Shown here: positions 20,623 through 29,382 of the stretch, one piece after another
Layout: each line of letters starts with the position of its first letter
How positions within the stretch are numbered: the stretch's first letter is position 1
Assembly: GCA_029887765.1 (NCBI GenBank)
Contig: JARXPF010000003.1
Coordinates: forward strand, 103,419 to 167,418
DNA from: Candidatus Methanomethylicota archaeon
Lineage (GTDB): Archaea; Thermoproteota; Methanomethylicia; Methanomethylicales; Methanomethylicaceae
DNA length: 64,000 nucleotides
Reading direction: 5' to 3'
The notes under the pieces: model-generated
Told to the model about the DNA's origin: nothing
What the model saw: only the letters and a program-made list of their open reading frames with translations
Databases searched by the model: none
Made by a program: the position numbers and the translations under genes

Positions 20623-20650
20623 GTATTACTTTTATTAAAAAAAGTAATAC
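20623..20650. promoter_or_regulatory. Palindrome 2, candidate NikR-type operator
   Basis: GTATTAC, 14 bases, GTAATAC, 150 bases to the right of palindrome 1 and with the half-sites in the opposite arrangement. Because GTAWTAC is nearly self-complementary, both fit one rule: GTAWTAC-N14-GTAWTAC. It precedes a short, strongly ribosome-site-like AAGGAGAGG on the + strand, suggesting that a divergent gene once started here. Confidence 0.55.
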
Positions 20651-20980
20651 TAAGGAGAGGTTGTATAGTTTACCAGACTTTGATTTATAAACTTTCATTG
20701 ACATATATGCTACTTTTGATTTTAGGTTTGAGGGTTTTTGAAATTGCTATGAAAAGGATTAATTTTAATAATGATGCTCCATGACCTTACTCAAGCATAT
20801 AGGGTACTCGACAAAATTTTATTGTTAAAAAGAGCTTTTACAGCTGGAAAACTTCTTTAAAGTTTACAATATTCCAATAATCATAATCAAAAATTGTTGT
20901 TCTCATAGAGGCTTAAAACAACCCTAGTCATAAATATTGAATCTTTGACTCATTAGATAAAGAAAAGACAACTTTAGGTT
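20651..20980. other. Region without an intact gene between operator 2 and tRNA-Glu
   Basis: AAGGAGAGG right after palindrome 2 looks like a ribosome site, but only short frames follow. One (TTG 20680 to TGA 20784) has a hydrophobic stretch MLLLILGLRVFEIA; another (20771-20860) follows in a shifted frame. I read these as remains of a divergent, formerly regulated gene, possibly a small membrane protein. No RNA or repeat seen. Confidence 0.4.
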
Positions 20981-21058
<78 letters not shown>

Positions 21059-21155
21059 ACTTTATTATTTTGAAAGAATATCTCTTTTTTAAATTTTTTG
21101 AAATACCATAAATAAATTTAATTCCTCGATCTATAATTTTCTATTAGGGTTAAAA

Positions 21156-21653
21156 ATGATTAATGATATTGAGGAATTATTACAAGAAATAATTAATTAC
21201 TATAATAAACATCCAAAAGGATGGAGATTTGTATCTGATAATAAAGGTAATGTAATTGTTATCGGACCTGATGTTGGTTATCAATTAAAATTAATGATGA
21301 TTAATCCTAATGAGAGCATTGGCATTGGTACAAAAATTACAAATTTAGAATCAATTAAGAATATATTTAAAATAGAATTTGATGCTGGTTTTAGAATATT
21401 AGATGAATCAGCATTAAATACTTTAATTTCTGGAAAATTTTCTAATAATTTTATATTAAAATTATTAGAAAAAGAACCCTCTCCTTTAAATGAATTAGAT
21501 AAAGGAAAAGCAATTCTTGGAGGGCCATTCTTACTTCATCCTGATATAAGAATGATATCAAAATCTCAACAAAAACTTGAAGAAAAATTAACTATGGAAT
21601 TGAATAAATTATTTAGAATGAAATATCCACATAGAGCAAATATTTATTGGTGA
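21156..21653 (+). CDS. Conserved-looking hypothetical protein
   Basis: A 165-residue soluble alpha/beta protein that I do not recognise. It contains a basic-aromatic patch (HPKGWRFVSDNKGN) and ends with a charged helix and RANIYW. ATG start with AGGGT upstream. It overlaps the next gene's ribosome site, and five + strand genes from here to cysS are tightly packed, so it belongs to a housekeeping operon led by this gene. Confidence 0.7.
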   Translation: MINDIEELLQEIINYYNKHPKGWRFVSDNKGNVIVIGPDVGYQLKLMMINPNESIGIGTKITNLESIKNIFKIEFDAGFRILDESALNTLISGKFSNNFILKLLEKEPSPLNELDKGKAILGGPFLLHPDIRMISKSQQKLEEKLTMELNKLFRMKYPHRANIYW

Positions 21654-21658
21654 TAATT

Positions 21659-21940
21659 TTGAAAAATAAAATAAAATTATATAAAAGTCCAAATTGTATT
21701 AAATGCTCAATAGCAAAATTTATTATTCAAAGAATTTTAATTAATAAAGGATTATCTTATAATGAATTTGTTGAAGAAAAAGATGTAGAAAAAAATAGTG
21801 AAGCTATGGCTGAATTATTAATGCATGACACTCTCAATACTCCATTAATTATAATTGGTAATTATATTTTAAAAAATGAAGATGCAACTAAAGAACAATT
21901 AATAAAAGAAGCAATTGAAAATTGGTTAAGGGAATCATAA
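21659..21940 (+). CDS. Glutaredoxin/thioredoxin-like protein
   Basis: A 93-residue thioredoxin-fold protein with the redox motif CIKC at residues 13-16 following strand KIKLYKSPN, and a cis-Pro region NTPLIIIGN. This is the size and layout of glutaredoxin-like archaeal redoxins. I start at TTG 21659, four bases after GGTGAT; the earlier in-frame TTG at 21647 lies inside the preceding gene. Electron donor unknown. Confidence 0.8.
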   Translation: MKNKIKLYKSPNCIKCSIAKFIIQRILINKGLSYNEFVEEKDVEKNSEAMAELLMHDTLNTPLIIIGNYILKNEDATKEQLIKEAIENWLRES

Positions 21941-22090
21941 TTGAAGTGTAAAGATTGTGAATATTGGTATGGGGCAGATGATAATGATTATGGTCCATGT
22001 AGTATAAAACATGCTAGAGGAGATAAAAAATTTATTACACATGGATTTCATGAGTGTGATGAATTTGAAAATAAGGAAAGCAATACATGA
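21941..22090 (+). CDS. Small cysteine-rich protein, probable zinc-binding
   Basis: A 49-residue protein starting at TTG 21941 immediately after the redoxin stop codon, with GGGAATCAT as a plausible ribosome site. Cysteines at 3, 6, 20 and 39, plus histidines at 24, 34 and 37, fit a single structural metal site. It overlaps the GNAT start by 26 bases. Small proteins of this CxxC type are common in archaea, but I cannot assign a family. Confidence 0.65.
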   Translation: MKCKDCEYWYGADDNDYGPCSIKHARGDKKFITHGFHECDEFENKESNT

Positions 22091-22820
22091 AGATTATGAA
22101 GATTTAGTAAAACTTTCAAATGAAGTTAATTGGAATTATGAAATTAATGATTTTATATTAATGGAAAAATCTGGAATTTCAAAAACATTAATAGTAGAAG
22201 AATCTGATATTATTGGAATGATTACAATATTTGATTATGGTAAAATTGGATGGATATCTAATTTAATAGTAAAAGAAGATTGGCGAGGAAAAGGAATAGG
22301 TAAATTATTATTAAAAGAAGCTATAAAATTACTTAATAATAAAAAAACCATTGCTCTTTTTTCAAAACAAGAATCTATAGAATTTTATTTAAAAAATGGA
22401 TTTAAAATAGATAGAGAATTTTATTTTGCAAAACTTAATAATAAATTTAAAAATAATAAAAATGAATTTAAAAAAAGTGATTGGGATGATATTATACATA
22501 TAATGGATTTCTTATGCTTTGGTTATGAAAGACTTCCTTTACTTAAACTTATGGTTAATAATGGTTATGTATTAAAAAGAGGAATAGAATTTGCAATAAT
22601 TCGTTATGGTGCTAAAGAAAGTACAGTAGGTCCAGTAATATCAAATGATGAATCTCTTCTTTTTCATGCTATGAATTTTTTAGAAAATTCTACTACTGTT
22701 ACAACTTCTTATTATGATTTTCTTAAAATTATATTTAAAGTAACAAGAATGTATATGGGAGATCCTCCATATACTTATTATCCATTAGTTAAAGCATTTG
22801 CAGGATTGGAATATGGGTGA
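22065..22820 (+). CDS. GNAT-family N-acetyltransferase with an extra C-terminal domain
   Basis: Residues 1-130 form a GNAT fold; the acetyl-CoA loop is WRGKGIGKLLLKEA, followed by the TIALFSKQESIEFYLKNGF strand-helix typical of the family. A second domain of about 110 residues follows, as in two-domain YkwB-like acetyltransferases. I start at TTG 22065, placed after GTGAT, giving MKIRKAIHEDYEDLV; an ATG at 22059 is the alternative. Acceptor substrate unknown. Confidence 0.8.
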   Translation: MKIRKAIHEDYEDLVKLSNEVNWNYEINDFILMEKSGISKTLIVEESDIIGMITIFDYGKIGWISNLIVKEDWRGKGIGKLLLKEAIKLLNNKKTIALFSKQESIEFYLKNGFKIDREFYFAKLNNKFKNNKNEFKKSDWDDIIHIMDFLCFGYERLPLLKLMVNNGYVLKRGIEFAIIRYGAKESTVGPVISNDESLLFHAMNFLENSTTVTTSYYDFLKIIFKVTRMYMGDPPYTYYPLVKAFAGLEYG

Positions 22821-22824
22821 AAAA

Positions 22825-23952
22825 ATGTTAATATTTAATACTAAAACTAAAATTAAAGAAGAATTCATTCCTAATGAAAAAAATAAAGTAAAAGCTTATG
22901 TTTGTGGTCCTACTGTTTATGATTTATGTCATTTAGGACATGCTAGAAGTTATATATGCTTTGATGTATTGAAGAGATTTCTTATTTCAAAAGGTTATGA
23001 AGTTATTCATATACAAAATTTTACTGATATAGATGATAGAATTATTAAAAAAGCAAAGGATAAAGGAGTAAATCCAAGAGAAATTTCAGAGTATTATATA
23101 AATGAATATTTTAAAGATATGGATTTACTCAATATAATTAGAGCTAATAAATATACTAAAGTAACAGATTATATAGAAGAAATTGTTAAAACTATAGAGA
23201 AATTATTAAAATTAGGATATGCTTATCAATATGGTGATGAAATTTATTTTGATGTAGAAAAAGCAGGAGGATTTGGTGAACTTATTAAAAATATAAATGA
23301 ATTTTTAGTAAATGATATTAAATTAGAGGGTAAAAAAGGACCATTTGATTTTATATTATGGAAATTTAGTGAAGAAGGATTTGAAAGTAAAATTGGAAAA
23401 GGATTTCCAGGATGGCATATTGAATGTGTAGTAATGGCAATGAATAATCTTGGTGAAAATTTAGATATACATTGGGGAGGAAAGGATTTAATTTATCCAC
23501 ATCATGAAAGTGAATCTTTAATAGCAAAAGCATTAATTGGAAAAAGTTTTGTAAAATATTGGCTTCATAATGGTTTAATTCTTTTAAAAGGAGAAAAAAT
23601 GTCAAAATCTTCTTCTAAAGCTTATATAAGAGAAATTGTTGAAAAATATCCTGCTCCTATTATAAGAACTTGGATATTATTAAAACATTATAGAGAAAAT
23701 ATGAATTTTTCAGAAGATGATTTAAATCATGCTAAAGAAATTTATATAAAAATAAAAAAAGCAAGTGAAAAAATTGAAGAAGGTTATGATTATGAAGTAA
23801 ATGATTATATAAATGAATTTATTTCAGTAATGAATGATGATTTAAATACAGAAAAAGCTATTAAAATTATTGAAGAAGTTTCTGAAAAGAAATTAAAGGG
23901 TTCTAAAAAATTATTTAAATTATTTGAAGAAATACTTGGAATAAAATTATAA
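22825..23952 (+). CDS. cysS: Cysteinyl-tRNA synthetase, short form
   Basis: Class I synthetase charging tRNA-Cys. The N-terminal VCGPTVYDLCHLGHARS has the zinc Cys and HIGH-equivalent HLGH; GWHIECVVMA and HPHHESE-like (YPHHESES) carry other zinc ligands, and KMSKSSSK is the KMSKS loop. At 375 residues it is about 80 shorter than typical bacterial CysRS; the C-terminal tRNA-binding part is reduced. ATG 22825 is set by GGGTGA. The end overlaps the convergent lysS by a few bases. Confidence 0.93.
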   Translation: MLIFNTKTKIKEEFIPNEKNKVKAYVCGPTVYDLCHLGHARSYICFDVLKRFLISKGYEVIHIQNFTDIDDRIIKKAKDKGVNPREISEYYINEYFKDMDLLNIIRANKYTKVTDYIEEIVKTIEKLLKLGYAYQYGDEIYFDVEKAGGFGELIKNINEFLVNDIKLEGKKGPFDFILWKFSEEGFESKIGKGFPGWHIECVVMAMNNLGENLDIHWGGKDLIYPHHESESLIAKALIGKSFVKYWLHNGLILLKGEKMSKSSSKAYIREIVEKYPAPIIRTWILLKHYRENMNFSEDDLNHAKEIYIKIKKASEKIEEGYDYEVNDYINEFISVMNDDLNTEKAIKIIEEVSEKKLKGSKKLFKLFEEILGIKL

Positions 23953-25527
23953 TACACTTCTTAAGCGATTTAAAAGCCAATCTTTATCAAGTGCCATAAG
24001 TAATGGAGCTAATCTTGGTCCTTTATTTGAACCAAGTAGTATTAAATAAATTATACTAAAAGCTTTTTCTATATCTAATTCATGTGATCTTGCTATATTA
24101 AATATTTCATTTTGAAGATCTTTTTCAGATAAATCTTTTTCTATTAATAAAATAAGATTTTTTATAAAATCTTTTTCTTTTTCATTTAATTTAATTAATG
24201 GTTTTTCTATAGAAATTTTAAATTTCATATTCTCTGGAGCATAATTTTCAATCCATTTCTTTGCCATATTCAATCTTTTTTCTGCATCTTCTATATCTTT
24301 ATTAGATGGATGAGTACCTCCTAATTTTTTCAAATATTCTATAGATTTTTTCATAATTTTCTCTCTTCCAAGAAGTTCTTCAAGTTGAACCATTATTGCA
24401 CAATATCTATATGGTAATCTTATTGGAGGTTTTTCAGGTATTCCATTTATTACACATAATTCATATAAATCTTTATAATATTGAAGATTTTCTTCTATTT
24501 TCTCTATACCAAAATATATTTTTTCTATTCTATCAAATCCATCTACAATATCTGGAATACGTTCTGGAAGAAATTCTATATGACGCATTGGATCAGTATT
24601 TAAAATCATGTATCTCATAGCTTCAGGTGGAGCAATTTCAAGCCATTCTTTTGGAGTAAAGGTTATTCCTTTATGAGTTTTCATAGCTTTACCACCTAAT
24701 GTTAACCATTCATATGGTACTTTTAATGGGCCTATATAATTGAATATTCTTGAACAAATTTCCAAAGCCATATCATAAGCACCATTTTTAACACAATGAT
24801 CTTTTCCTGCTGGTTCACAACTTACTTTAAATATTGCCCATTTTGCTGCCCAATCTACTCTCCAACTAAGTTTTAATTGCATTTCAGAAATCTTATTTAT
24901 TTCTTCATAACCACATACTATACATTTATATTTAGCTAAATCTTTATTCAAATCCCACCATTCTAATTTATTTGGTGCTACTTCTTCTTTTTTTGAAGCA
25001 ATTTTTCCACAATTTCTACATATTACCATTACTGGATTCCATTCTTCTTCATTTTCAATATATTTACTTCTTATTTCTCTAATTAAATCCATTTTTTTAA
25101 GAACTATTTTTATAGCTTCTTTCATTTCTTCTTTTTTATAAAGTTCATGAGCATATATTATATTTGGACTTACTCCAAGTTTTTCTTGATATTGAATAAA
25201 TTCATCAGAAAAATGTATGGCATAACTTTCATGACATCCATATGGATCTGGTACTTGAGAAAGTGGTTTTCCAATATGTTCTTCAAATCCTTTAGGAACT
25301 TCTAATCCTTTAGGTATGGATTTTAAAGGATCATAAGAATCTATTATAAAATTAAATATTGAATCATAACCTCTTTTTTTTAATTCTCTTTGAATAGCAC
25401 TACATATGAATTGTTCTCTTTCAGCACCTATATGTATTGGTCCTGAAGGAGTTTTTCCAGTATGAATAACTATTTTTAAATCATTTCTTGCTAATATTTC
25501 ATCAACAATTCTCTTTATCCAATGCAT
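23947..25527 (-). CDS. lysS: Lysyl-tRNA synthetase, class I
   Basis: Archaeal class I LysRS. HIGH-type motif GPIHIGAE near residue 33, two zinc knuckles (CRNCGK and CIVCGYEE), and the catalytic-loop region GGKAMKTHKG, a diverged KMSKS. An alpha-helical anticodon-binding C-terminus follows. About 526 residues. ATG 25527 is best spaced from GGGGAT; the TTG at 25533 is too close. Coupled to the HD-domain gene upstream, whose stop it almost overlaps. Confidence 0.94.
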   Translation of the reverse strand: MHWIKRIVDEILARNDLKIVIHTGKTPSGPIHIGAEREQFICSAIQRELKKRGYDSIFNFIIDSYDPLKSIPKGLEVPKGFEEHIGKPLSQVPDPYGCHESYAIHFSDEFIQYQEKLGVSPNIIYAHELYKKEEMKEAIKIVLKKMDLIREIRSKYIENEEEWNPVMVICRNCGKIASKKEEVAPNKLEWWDLNKDLAKYKCIVCGYEEINKISEMQLKLSWRVDWAAKWAIFKVSCEPAGKDHCVKNGAYDMALEICSRIFNYIGPLKVPYEWLTLGGKAMKTHKGITFTPKEWLEIAPPEAMRYMILNTDPMRHIEFLPERIPDIVDGFDRIEKIYFGIEKIEENLQYYKDLYELCVINGIPEKPPIRLPYRYCAIMVQLEELLGREKIMKKSIEYLKKLGGTHPSNKDIEDAEKRLNMAKKWIENYAPENMKFKISIEKPLIKLNEKEKDFIKNLILLIEKDLSEKDLQNEIFNIARSHELDIEKAFSIIYLILLGSNKGPRLAPLLMALDKDWLLNRLRSVL

Positions 25528-25529
25528 AT

Positions 25530-26201
25530 TCAAATCCCCAATAATTTTCTTATTTCATCACATCCTCCTCTTTCCTTAGCTATTATTATATCAAATGCAG
25601 ATACATTTTTTGGAAGTATTTCAATTTCTTTACCAATACATTCTTTTATAATATCTTTTGCAGCAAATAATACTTCATCATTAATCTCAGCATCAGTTTT
25701 ATCTGCCATATGAACTATAAGAGCTTCAATTGTCCTTGGCTCAATTGGACTTGCTTTTCCATGATGTGCAATAACTGCATGAATAACTTCTATAGGGAAT
25801 TTTCTTAAATATAATTCTCCAATAATAAGTGATAAATGATCTATTCTTTCACCTAATTTCGATCTCTTAAATTTTCCATTATTTGTTTGTATATAAGTTA
25901 TATACTTAAATATATCATGAAGAAGAGATGCTGCTATTATTATATCTTTATTTAATTTTACTCCATAAACTTCTTCTAATATATTTGAAAGTGCTAAAGC
26001 TATTTTTGTAGTAGCTAATGTATGAATTATTAATCCTTTTTCATAAGAATGATGTCTTCTTTTACTTGCTGGAGAATCCTCAAATTCTATAGATTCTTTA
26101 AAATCTATTAACATAGGTTTTGGATTTTTTATTAATTCTATTACTTTATTTCTTAAATCATTATCCTTAATTTCTTCAGCTAATTTAATTAATTCTTCCA
26201 T
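25530..26201 (-). CDS. HD-domain phosphohydrolase
   Basis: Metal-dependent HD-superfamily hydrolase, 223 residues. The metal site is visible as HHSYEKGLIIHT, then SLLHDIFKY and VIAHHGK; VHMADKTDAE supplies the final Asp. GGGAATATT precedes the ATG. It is the first gene of a pair with lysS, a linkage that hints at nucleotide or RNA housekeeping. Substrate unknown. Confidence 0.85.
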   Translation of the reverse strand: MEELIKLAEEIKDNDLRNKVIELIKNPKPMLIDFKESIEFEDSPASKRRHHSYEKGLIIHTLATTKIALALSNILEEVYGVKLNKDIIIAASLLHDIFKYITYIQTNNGKFKRSKLGERIDHLSLIIGELYLRKFPIEVIHAVIAHHGKASPIEPRTIEALIVHMADKTDAEINDEVLFAAKDIIKECIGKEIEILPKNVSAFDIIIAKERGGCDEIRKLLGI

Positions 26202-26308
26202 AATATTCCCTTTAAATGGAAAAATTTAAAAATATTTTAGGATTTTGGAATTAATAATTATTTCATAAGCGACAAGATTAAAGCTGAGTTTTCTATAAAA
26301 TAGTTTGA

Positions 26309-26396
26309 GCGGGGATTCCCAAGCCAGGTCAAAGGGGTAGGACTGAGGCTCCTATGGCGTAGGCCTTCGTGGGTTCAAATCCCACTCCCCGCACCA
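26309..26396 (+). tRNA. tRNA-Leu (anticodon GAG), CCA encoded
   Basis: Acceptor GCGGGGA pairs with TCCCCGC; anticodon stem TAGGA/TCCTA encloses loop CTGAGGC, giving GAG. The long variable arm (TGGCGTAGGCCTTCG region) is the leucine type. T arm GTGGG-TTCAAAT-CCCAC; CCA at 26394-26396. No intron. Confidence 0.95.
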
Positions 26397-26528
26397 TATT
26401 TTTGTTTATTTTAAGCTCATTTTTGACTATTTTTAAGAAATGTTTTTGCATGATTTTTTATTTTCCTTTTTGGTTGTAATTCACACTTTAAATATTTGAC
26501 TGGAATTATTTATTGTTAATATTTTGAT

Positions 26529-26810
26529 ATGGTTAATTGGATAGTTGAGACTATTTTAGTTCTTTCTGATAATGCTCCACAAGCTTATAGGAATATTATT
26601 GTTTCTACTAATTTAGATAAAATGGGCATTTTATCTGTTATGAGGTTATTGATGTTTTGAGAATTTTAGTAAGTATTATGAATGTTTTGCTTTCTGAGAT
26701 ATGATAGAGCTGATTTGCTTGTTGTTGAAGTAATTTCATATAAGCTTCTTTATTCTTTTCTCAAGAATGTTAGAAAGAGAAAATTCGCTTTAATTAGTCT
26801 ACCATATTAG
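26529..26810 (+). pseudogene. Frameshifted coding remnant, identity unknown
   Basis: ATG 26529 opens a frame reading VNWIVETILVLSDNAPQAYR and on to a TGA. A second frame continues in register (CYEVIDVLRILVSIMNVLLSEI, from about 26637), hits TGA, then a third open stretch ADLLVVEVISYKLLYSFLKN runs to TAG 26810. Host-like codons and three joined pieces argue for a gene broken by at least one frameshift and an in-frame stop. I do not recognise the family. Confidence 0.4.
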
Positions 26811-26850
26811 AAGGAATTCCTTATCACAAATTATATCCTACAATATCAAG

Positions 26851-27043
26851 TCAGGAAGAGGAATTCACTAGTTCATTAACAAAAATGTTTATACCATCTA
26901 TCAATTCATAGCCTACATATTTTTGATAATGCATATCTACTGATTAGGATTTTTTCAGTCCTAAGTCTACTATTAAACAAATCTTTCATATAATTAAATA
27001 CAATTCCCTCAAAATCTCTTATGATCATATCTAAATTTTTCTC
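26851..27043 (-). pseudogene. Frameshifted coding remnant on the minus strand, identity unknown
   Basis: Reading leftward from 27043, a frame gives EKNLDMIIRDFEGIVFNY, then KDLFNSRLRTEKILISRY, before TGA. Overlapping it in another frame the coding sense resumes as YVGYELIDGINIFVNELVN to TGA 26851. The two pieces look like the C-terminal part of one helical protein with a single frameshift. No start or N-terminal part remains. Confidence 0.4.
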
Positions 27044-27250
27044 AAAAACAGTTTATTTTTGAAAAAGAATATATGGACTCAAAATCTATCCATAACATAA
27101 TAAAATAATAATATATAAATCAATTATGAAAATTTTAATAAGGAAAATTATAAAAAAGTACTAAATTCGGATTTAAAATATCTATTTTAATCCAATTTCT
27201 GTAAGCAAATTTTATATTATTTTAGATTTTAATATATATAGGTGATTTTT

Positions 27251-27913
27251 TTGGAAGAATATAAAATGCCACTTATAGGAGATAAATTTCCATCAATGGA
27301 AGTAAGAACTACTAGAGGCATTATTAAACTTCCAGATGATTATAAAGGAAAGTGGTTTATACTATTTAGCCATCCAGCAGATTTTACACCAGTTTGCACT
27401 ACAGAATTTGTTGCATTTCAAAAAAGATATGAAGAATTTAGAAAATTGAATTGTGAATTAATAGGATTGAGTATTGATCAAGTATTTGCTCATTTAAAAT
27501 GGGAAGAATGGATTAAAGAAAAAATTGGTATAGAAATAGAATTTCCAATTATTGCAGATAATACTGGTGAAATATCTGCTAGATTAGGTATGCGTCATAA
27601 ACAAGCTGCAGGAACACAAACTGTTAGAGCAGTATTCATAGTTGATCCAAATGGTATTGTAAGAGCAATTCTTTACTATCCAATGGAATTAGGTAGAAAC
27701 ATGGATGAAATTTTAAGAATGATAAAAGCACTTCAAATTGCTGATAAGGGCTATGCCATACCTGCTAATTGGCCAAATAATGAAATAATTGGTGATAATG
27801 TAATTATTCCACCAGCAAATACTTTAGATATGATTAAGAAGAGAAAAGAACAAGAAAAAGCTGGAGAAATAAAATGCTTAGATTGGTGGTTCTGTTATAA
27901 AAAATTAGAATAA
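27251..27913 (+). CDS. Peroxiredoxin, archaeal Prx6 type
   Basis: Thiol peroxidase that reduces hydrogen peroxide and alkyl peroxides. Peroxidatic Cys49 lies in [13 protein letters not shown]. Two further cysteines near the end (CLDWWFC, 209 and 215) match the resolving pair of archaeal Prx6 proteins such as the Aeropyrum enzyme. 220 residues. I start at TTG 27251, 6 bases after GGTG; the GTG at 27242 is part of the ribosome site. Stands near rubrerythrin, so this is an oxidative-stress neighbourhood. Confidence 0.93.
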   Translation: MEEYKMPLIGDKFPSMEVRTTRGIIKLPDDYKGKWFILFSHPADFTPVCTTEFVAFQKRYEEFRKLNCELIGLSIDQVFAHLKWEEWIKEKIGIEIEFPIIADNTGEISARLGMRHKQAAGTQTVRAVFIVDPNGIVRAILYYPMELGRNMDEILRMIKALQIADKGYAIPANWPNNEIIGDNVIIPPANTLDMIKKRKEQEKAGEIKCLDWWFCYKKLE

Positions 27914-27918
27914 TTTTT

Positions 27919-28377
27919 CTATTCTTTTATTTTCTCTAAAATTATTGATGGGCATATTCTCTCTATACCGTTTATCACTCCTATTTTTTCTTCAATAATT
28001 TTCAATAATTCATTAGTATTCTTTGCCCAAATTTCTATAATAATCATATGATCTCCTGTAGATATGGAAACATTTTTTATTTCAGGTATTTCACATAATT
28101 TTTTAACTACTTCAAGTATTCTTGATGGTTCAACATCAATACCTATTATTGAAATAGCATTAAAGCCCATTTTTAATGGATTAACAATAATTGTAAACTT
28201 TTTTATTATGCCTTTTTGTTTTAATTTTTCTATTCTTTTTCTAACTGTAGATTCACTTATTTTGAGTTTACGAGCAATTTCAGTAAAAGATATACTTGCA
28301 TCTTCTTGCAAGAACTTTAATATTTCAAAATCAATATCATCCAAATCATTTTCCTCCTTTGATGTTATAAAAAACAT
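27919..28377 (-). CDS. Lrp/AsnC-family transcriptional regulator
   Basis: A 152-residue regulator with an N-terminal winged helix (LDDIDFEILKFLQEDASISF, then ARKLKISESTVRKRIEKLKQKG) and a C-terminal RAM ligand-binding domain (IIGIDVEP, STGDHMIIIEIWA). It lies convergent to the peroxiredoxin and divergent from rubrerythrin, so it may control the rubrerythrin promoter; that is inference from position only. Confidence 0.9.
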   Translation of the reverse strand: MFFITSKEENDLDDIDFEILKFLQEDASISFTEIARKLKISESTVRKRIEKLKQKGIIKKFTIIVNPLKMGFNAISIIGIDVEPSRILEVVKKLCEIPEIKNVSISTGDHMIIIEIWAKNTNELLKIIEEKIGVINGIERICPSIILEKIKE

Positions 28378-28465
28378 TATTTTAAATCATATTATTAGAT
28401 TTTTGTATAAAAAAGTAATAAAATTTCATAAGCTATAGTATAGAATTTTTTAATTATTGAAAACT

Positions 28466-28480
28466 AAAAATATAAATAAT
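28466..28480 (+). promoter_or_regulatory. TATA-like element of the rubrerythrin gene
   Basis: TAAAAATATAAATAA centred about 30 bases upstream of ATG 28505. The distance fits an archaeal TATA box with transcription starting at or next to the start codon. Confidence 0.45.
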
Positions 28481-28504
28481 TCCTTTGAAAATATAAATAA
28501 TTTC

Positions 28505-29074
28505 ATGAAGACTTTTGAAAATTTAATAAAAGCGTATATAGGTGAAAGTCAAGCAAGAAATAGATATACTTTTTATGCAAATATTGCTAGGAAAGAGGGA
28601 TATGAGCAAATAGCTGAAATTTTTGAGATTACTGCTATGAATGAAAAAGAGCATGCTGAAGTTTTCTTCGAATTAGCTCAAAGTTTAAAGAAAGATTTAA
28701 ATGAAATTACCATAGAAACTCTAGCTCCTCTAACTCTTGGAAATACTATTGATAATTTAAAAGCTGCTATAGCAGGAGAGCATTATGAAAACTCTCTTCT
28801 ATATCCTGAATTTGCTAAAATAGCTAGAGAAGAGGGATATGAGCAAATAGCTAAGCGTATAGAAGCAATTATTAATGCTGAAAAACATCATGAAGAGAGA
28901 TATAAGAAAATTTTAGAGTTAATAGAAACTGGAAAGTTCTTTAAGAGAGATGCGCCCATAGTTTGGATGTGTAGAAAATGTGGATACTTACATTTTGGAA
29001 AAGAACCTCCTGAAAAATGTCCTTCTTGTGGACATAGTAAGAGCTTTTTCCAAAGATTATGTGAAGAATATTAA
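28505..29074 (+). CDS. Rubrerythrin
   Basis: Peroxide-reducing di-iron protein with a rubredoxin-like tail. Two ferritin-like helices pairs carry the iron ligands: ESQARNRY, NEKEHAE, GEHYENS and AEKHHEER. The C-terminal domain has CRKCGY and CPSCGH for the single iron. 189 residues from ATG 28505, the usual start (MKTFENLIKAYIGES); a TTG at 28457 would add an unneeded tail. No ribosome site precedes the ATG; an AAAAATATAAAT element about 30 bases upstream suggests a leaderless message. Confidence 0.93.
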   Translation: MKTFENLIKAYIGESQARNRYTFYANIARKEGYEQIAEIFEITAMNEKEHAEVFFELAQSLKKDLNEITIETLAPLTLGNTIDNLKAAIAGEHYENSLLYPEFAKIAREEGYEQIAKRIEAIINAEKHHEERYKKILELIETGKFFKRDAPIVWMCRKCGYLHFGKEPPEKCPSCGHSKSFFQRLCEEY

Positions 29075-29132
29075 TTTTTTTAATAAATTCTTATATTAAA
29101 AATTTTTAATATATATTATTAGTGATATTAAA

Positions 29133-29336
29133 ATGCCTTTGGTTCATGTATATGTTTGGAAAGGATTTTCTAATGAAGCTAAAAAGAAAACTATAGAAGG
29201 AATAACTAAAGTTTTCATGGAAATGGGAATACCAAAAGAAGCTGTTGAAATAATAATTATAGAAATACCAAAAGAAAATTGGGGAATTTGTAGTGAATTG
29301 GCAAGTGAAAAATTACGTGAAATTCATCCACCATAA
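29133..29336 (+). CDS. 4-oxalocrotonate tautomerase-family protein
   Basis: A 67-residue member of the tautomerase superfamily. After methionine removal Pro is the N-terminal residue (MPLVHVYVWKG), the catalytic base of the family. The helix SNEAKKKTIEGITKVF and strand EIIIIEIPKENWGI complete the beta-alpha-beta unit. Substrate unknown; the family in archaea is often orphan. Confidence 0.88.
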   Translation: MPLVHVYVWKGFSNEAKKKTIEGITKVFMEMGIPKEAVEIIIIEIPKENWGICSELASEKLREIHPP

Positions 29337-29382
29337 AGAATTTATAATATAATTATATCATCTAATTATAGAGGTATACTTT

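Larger units (their letters stand above)
26397..27250. other. Gene-free, decayed stretch downstream of tRNA-Leu
   Basis: About 850 bases between tRNA-Leu and the peroxiredoxin gene hold two recognisable coding remnants (listed separately) and otherwise only AT-rich sequence. The last 100 bases carry TATA-like stretches (around 27210-27235) that likely serve the peroxiredoxin gene. No RNA gene, CRISPR or intact mobile element seen. Confidence 0.5.
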
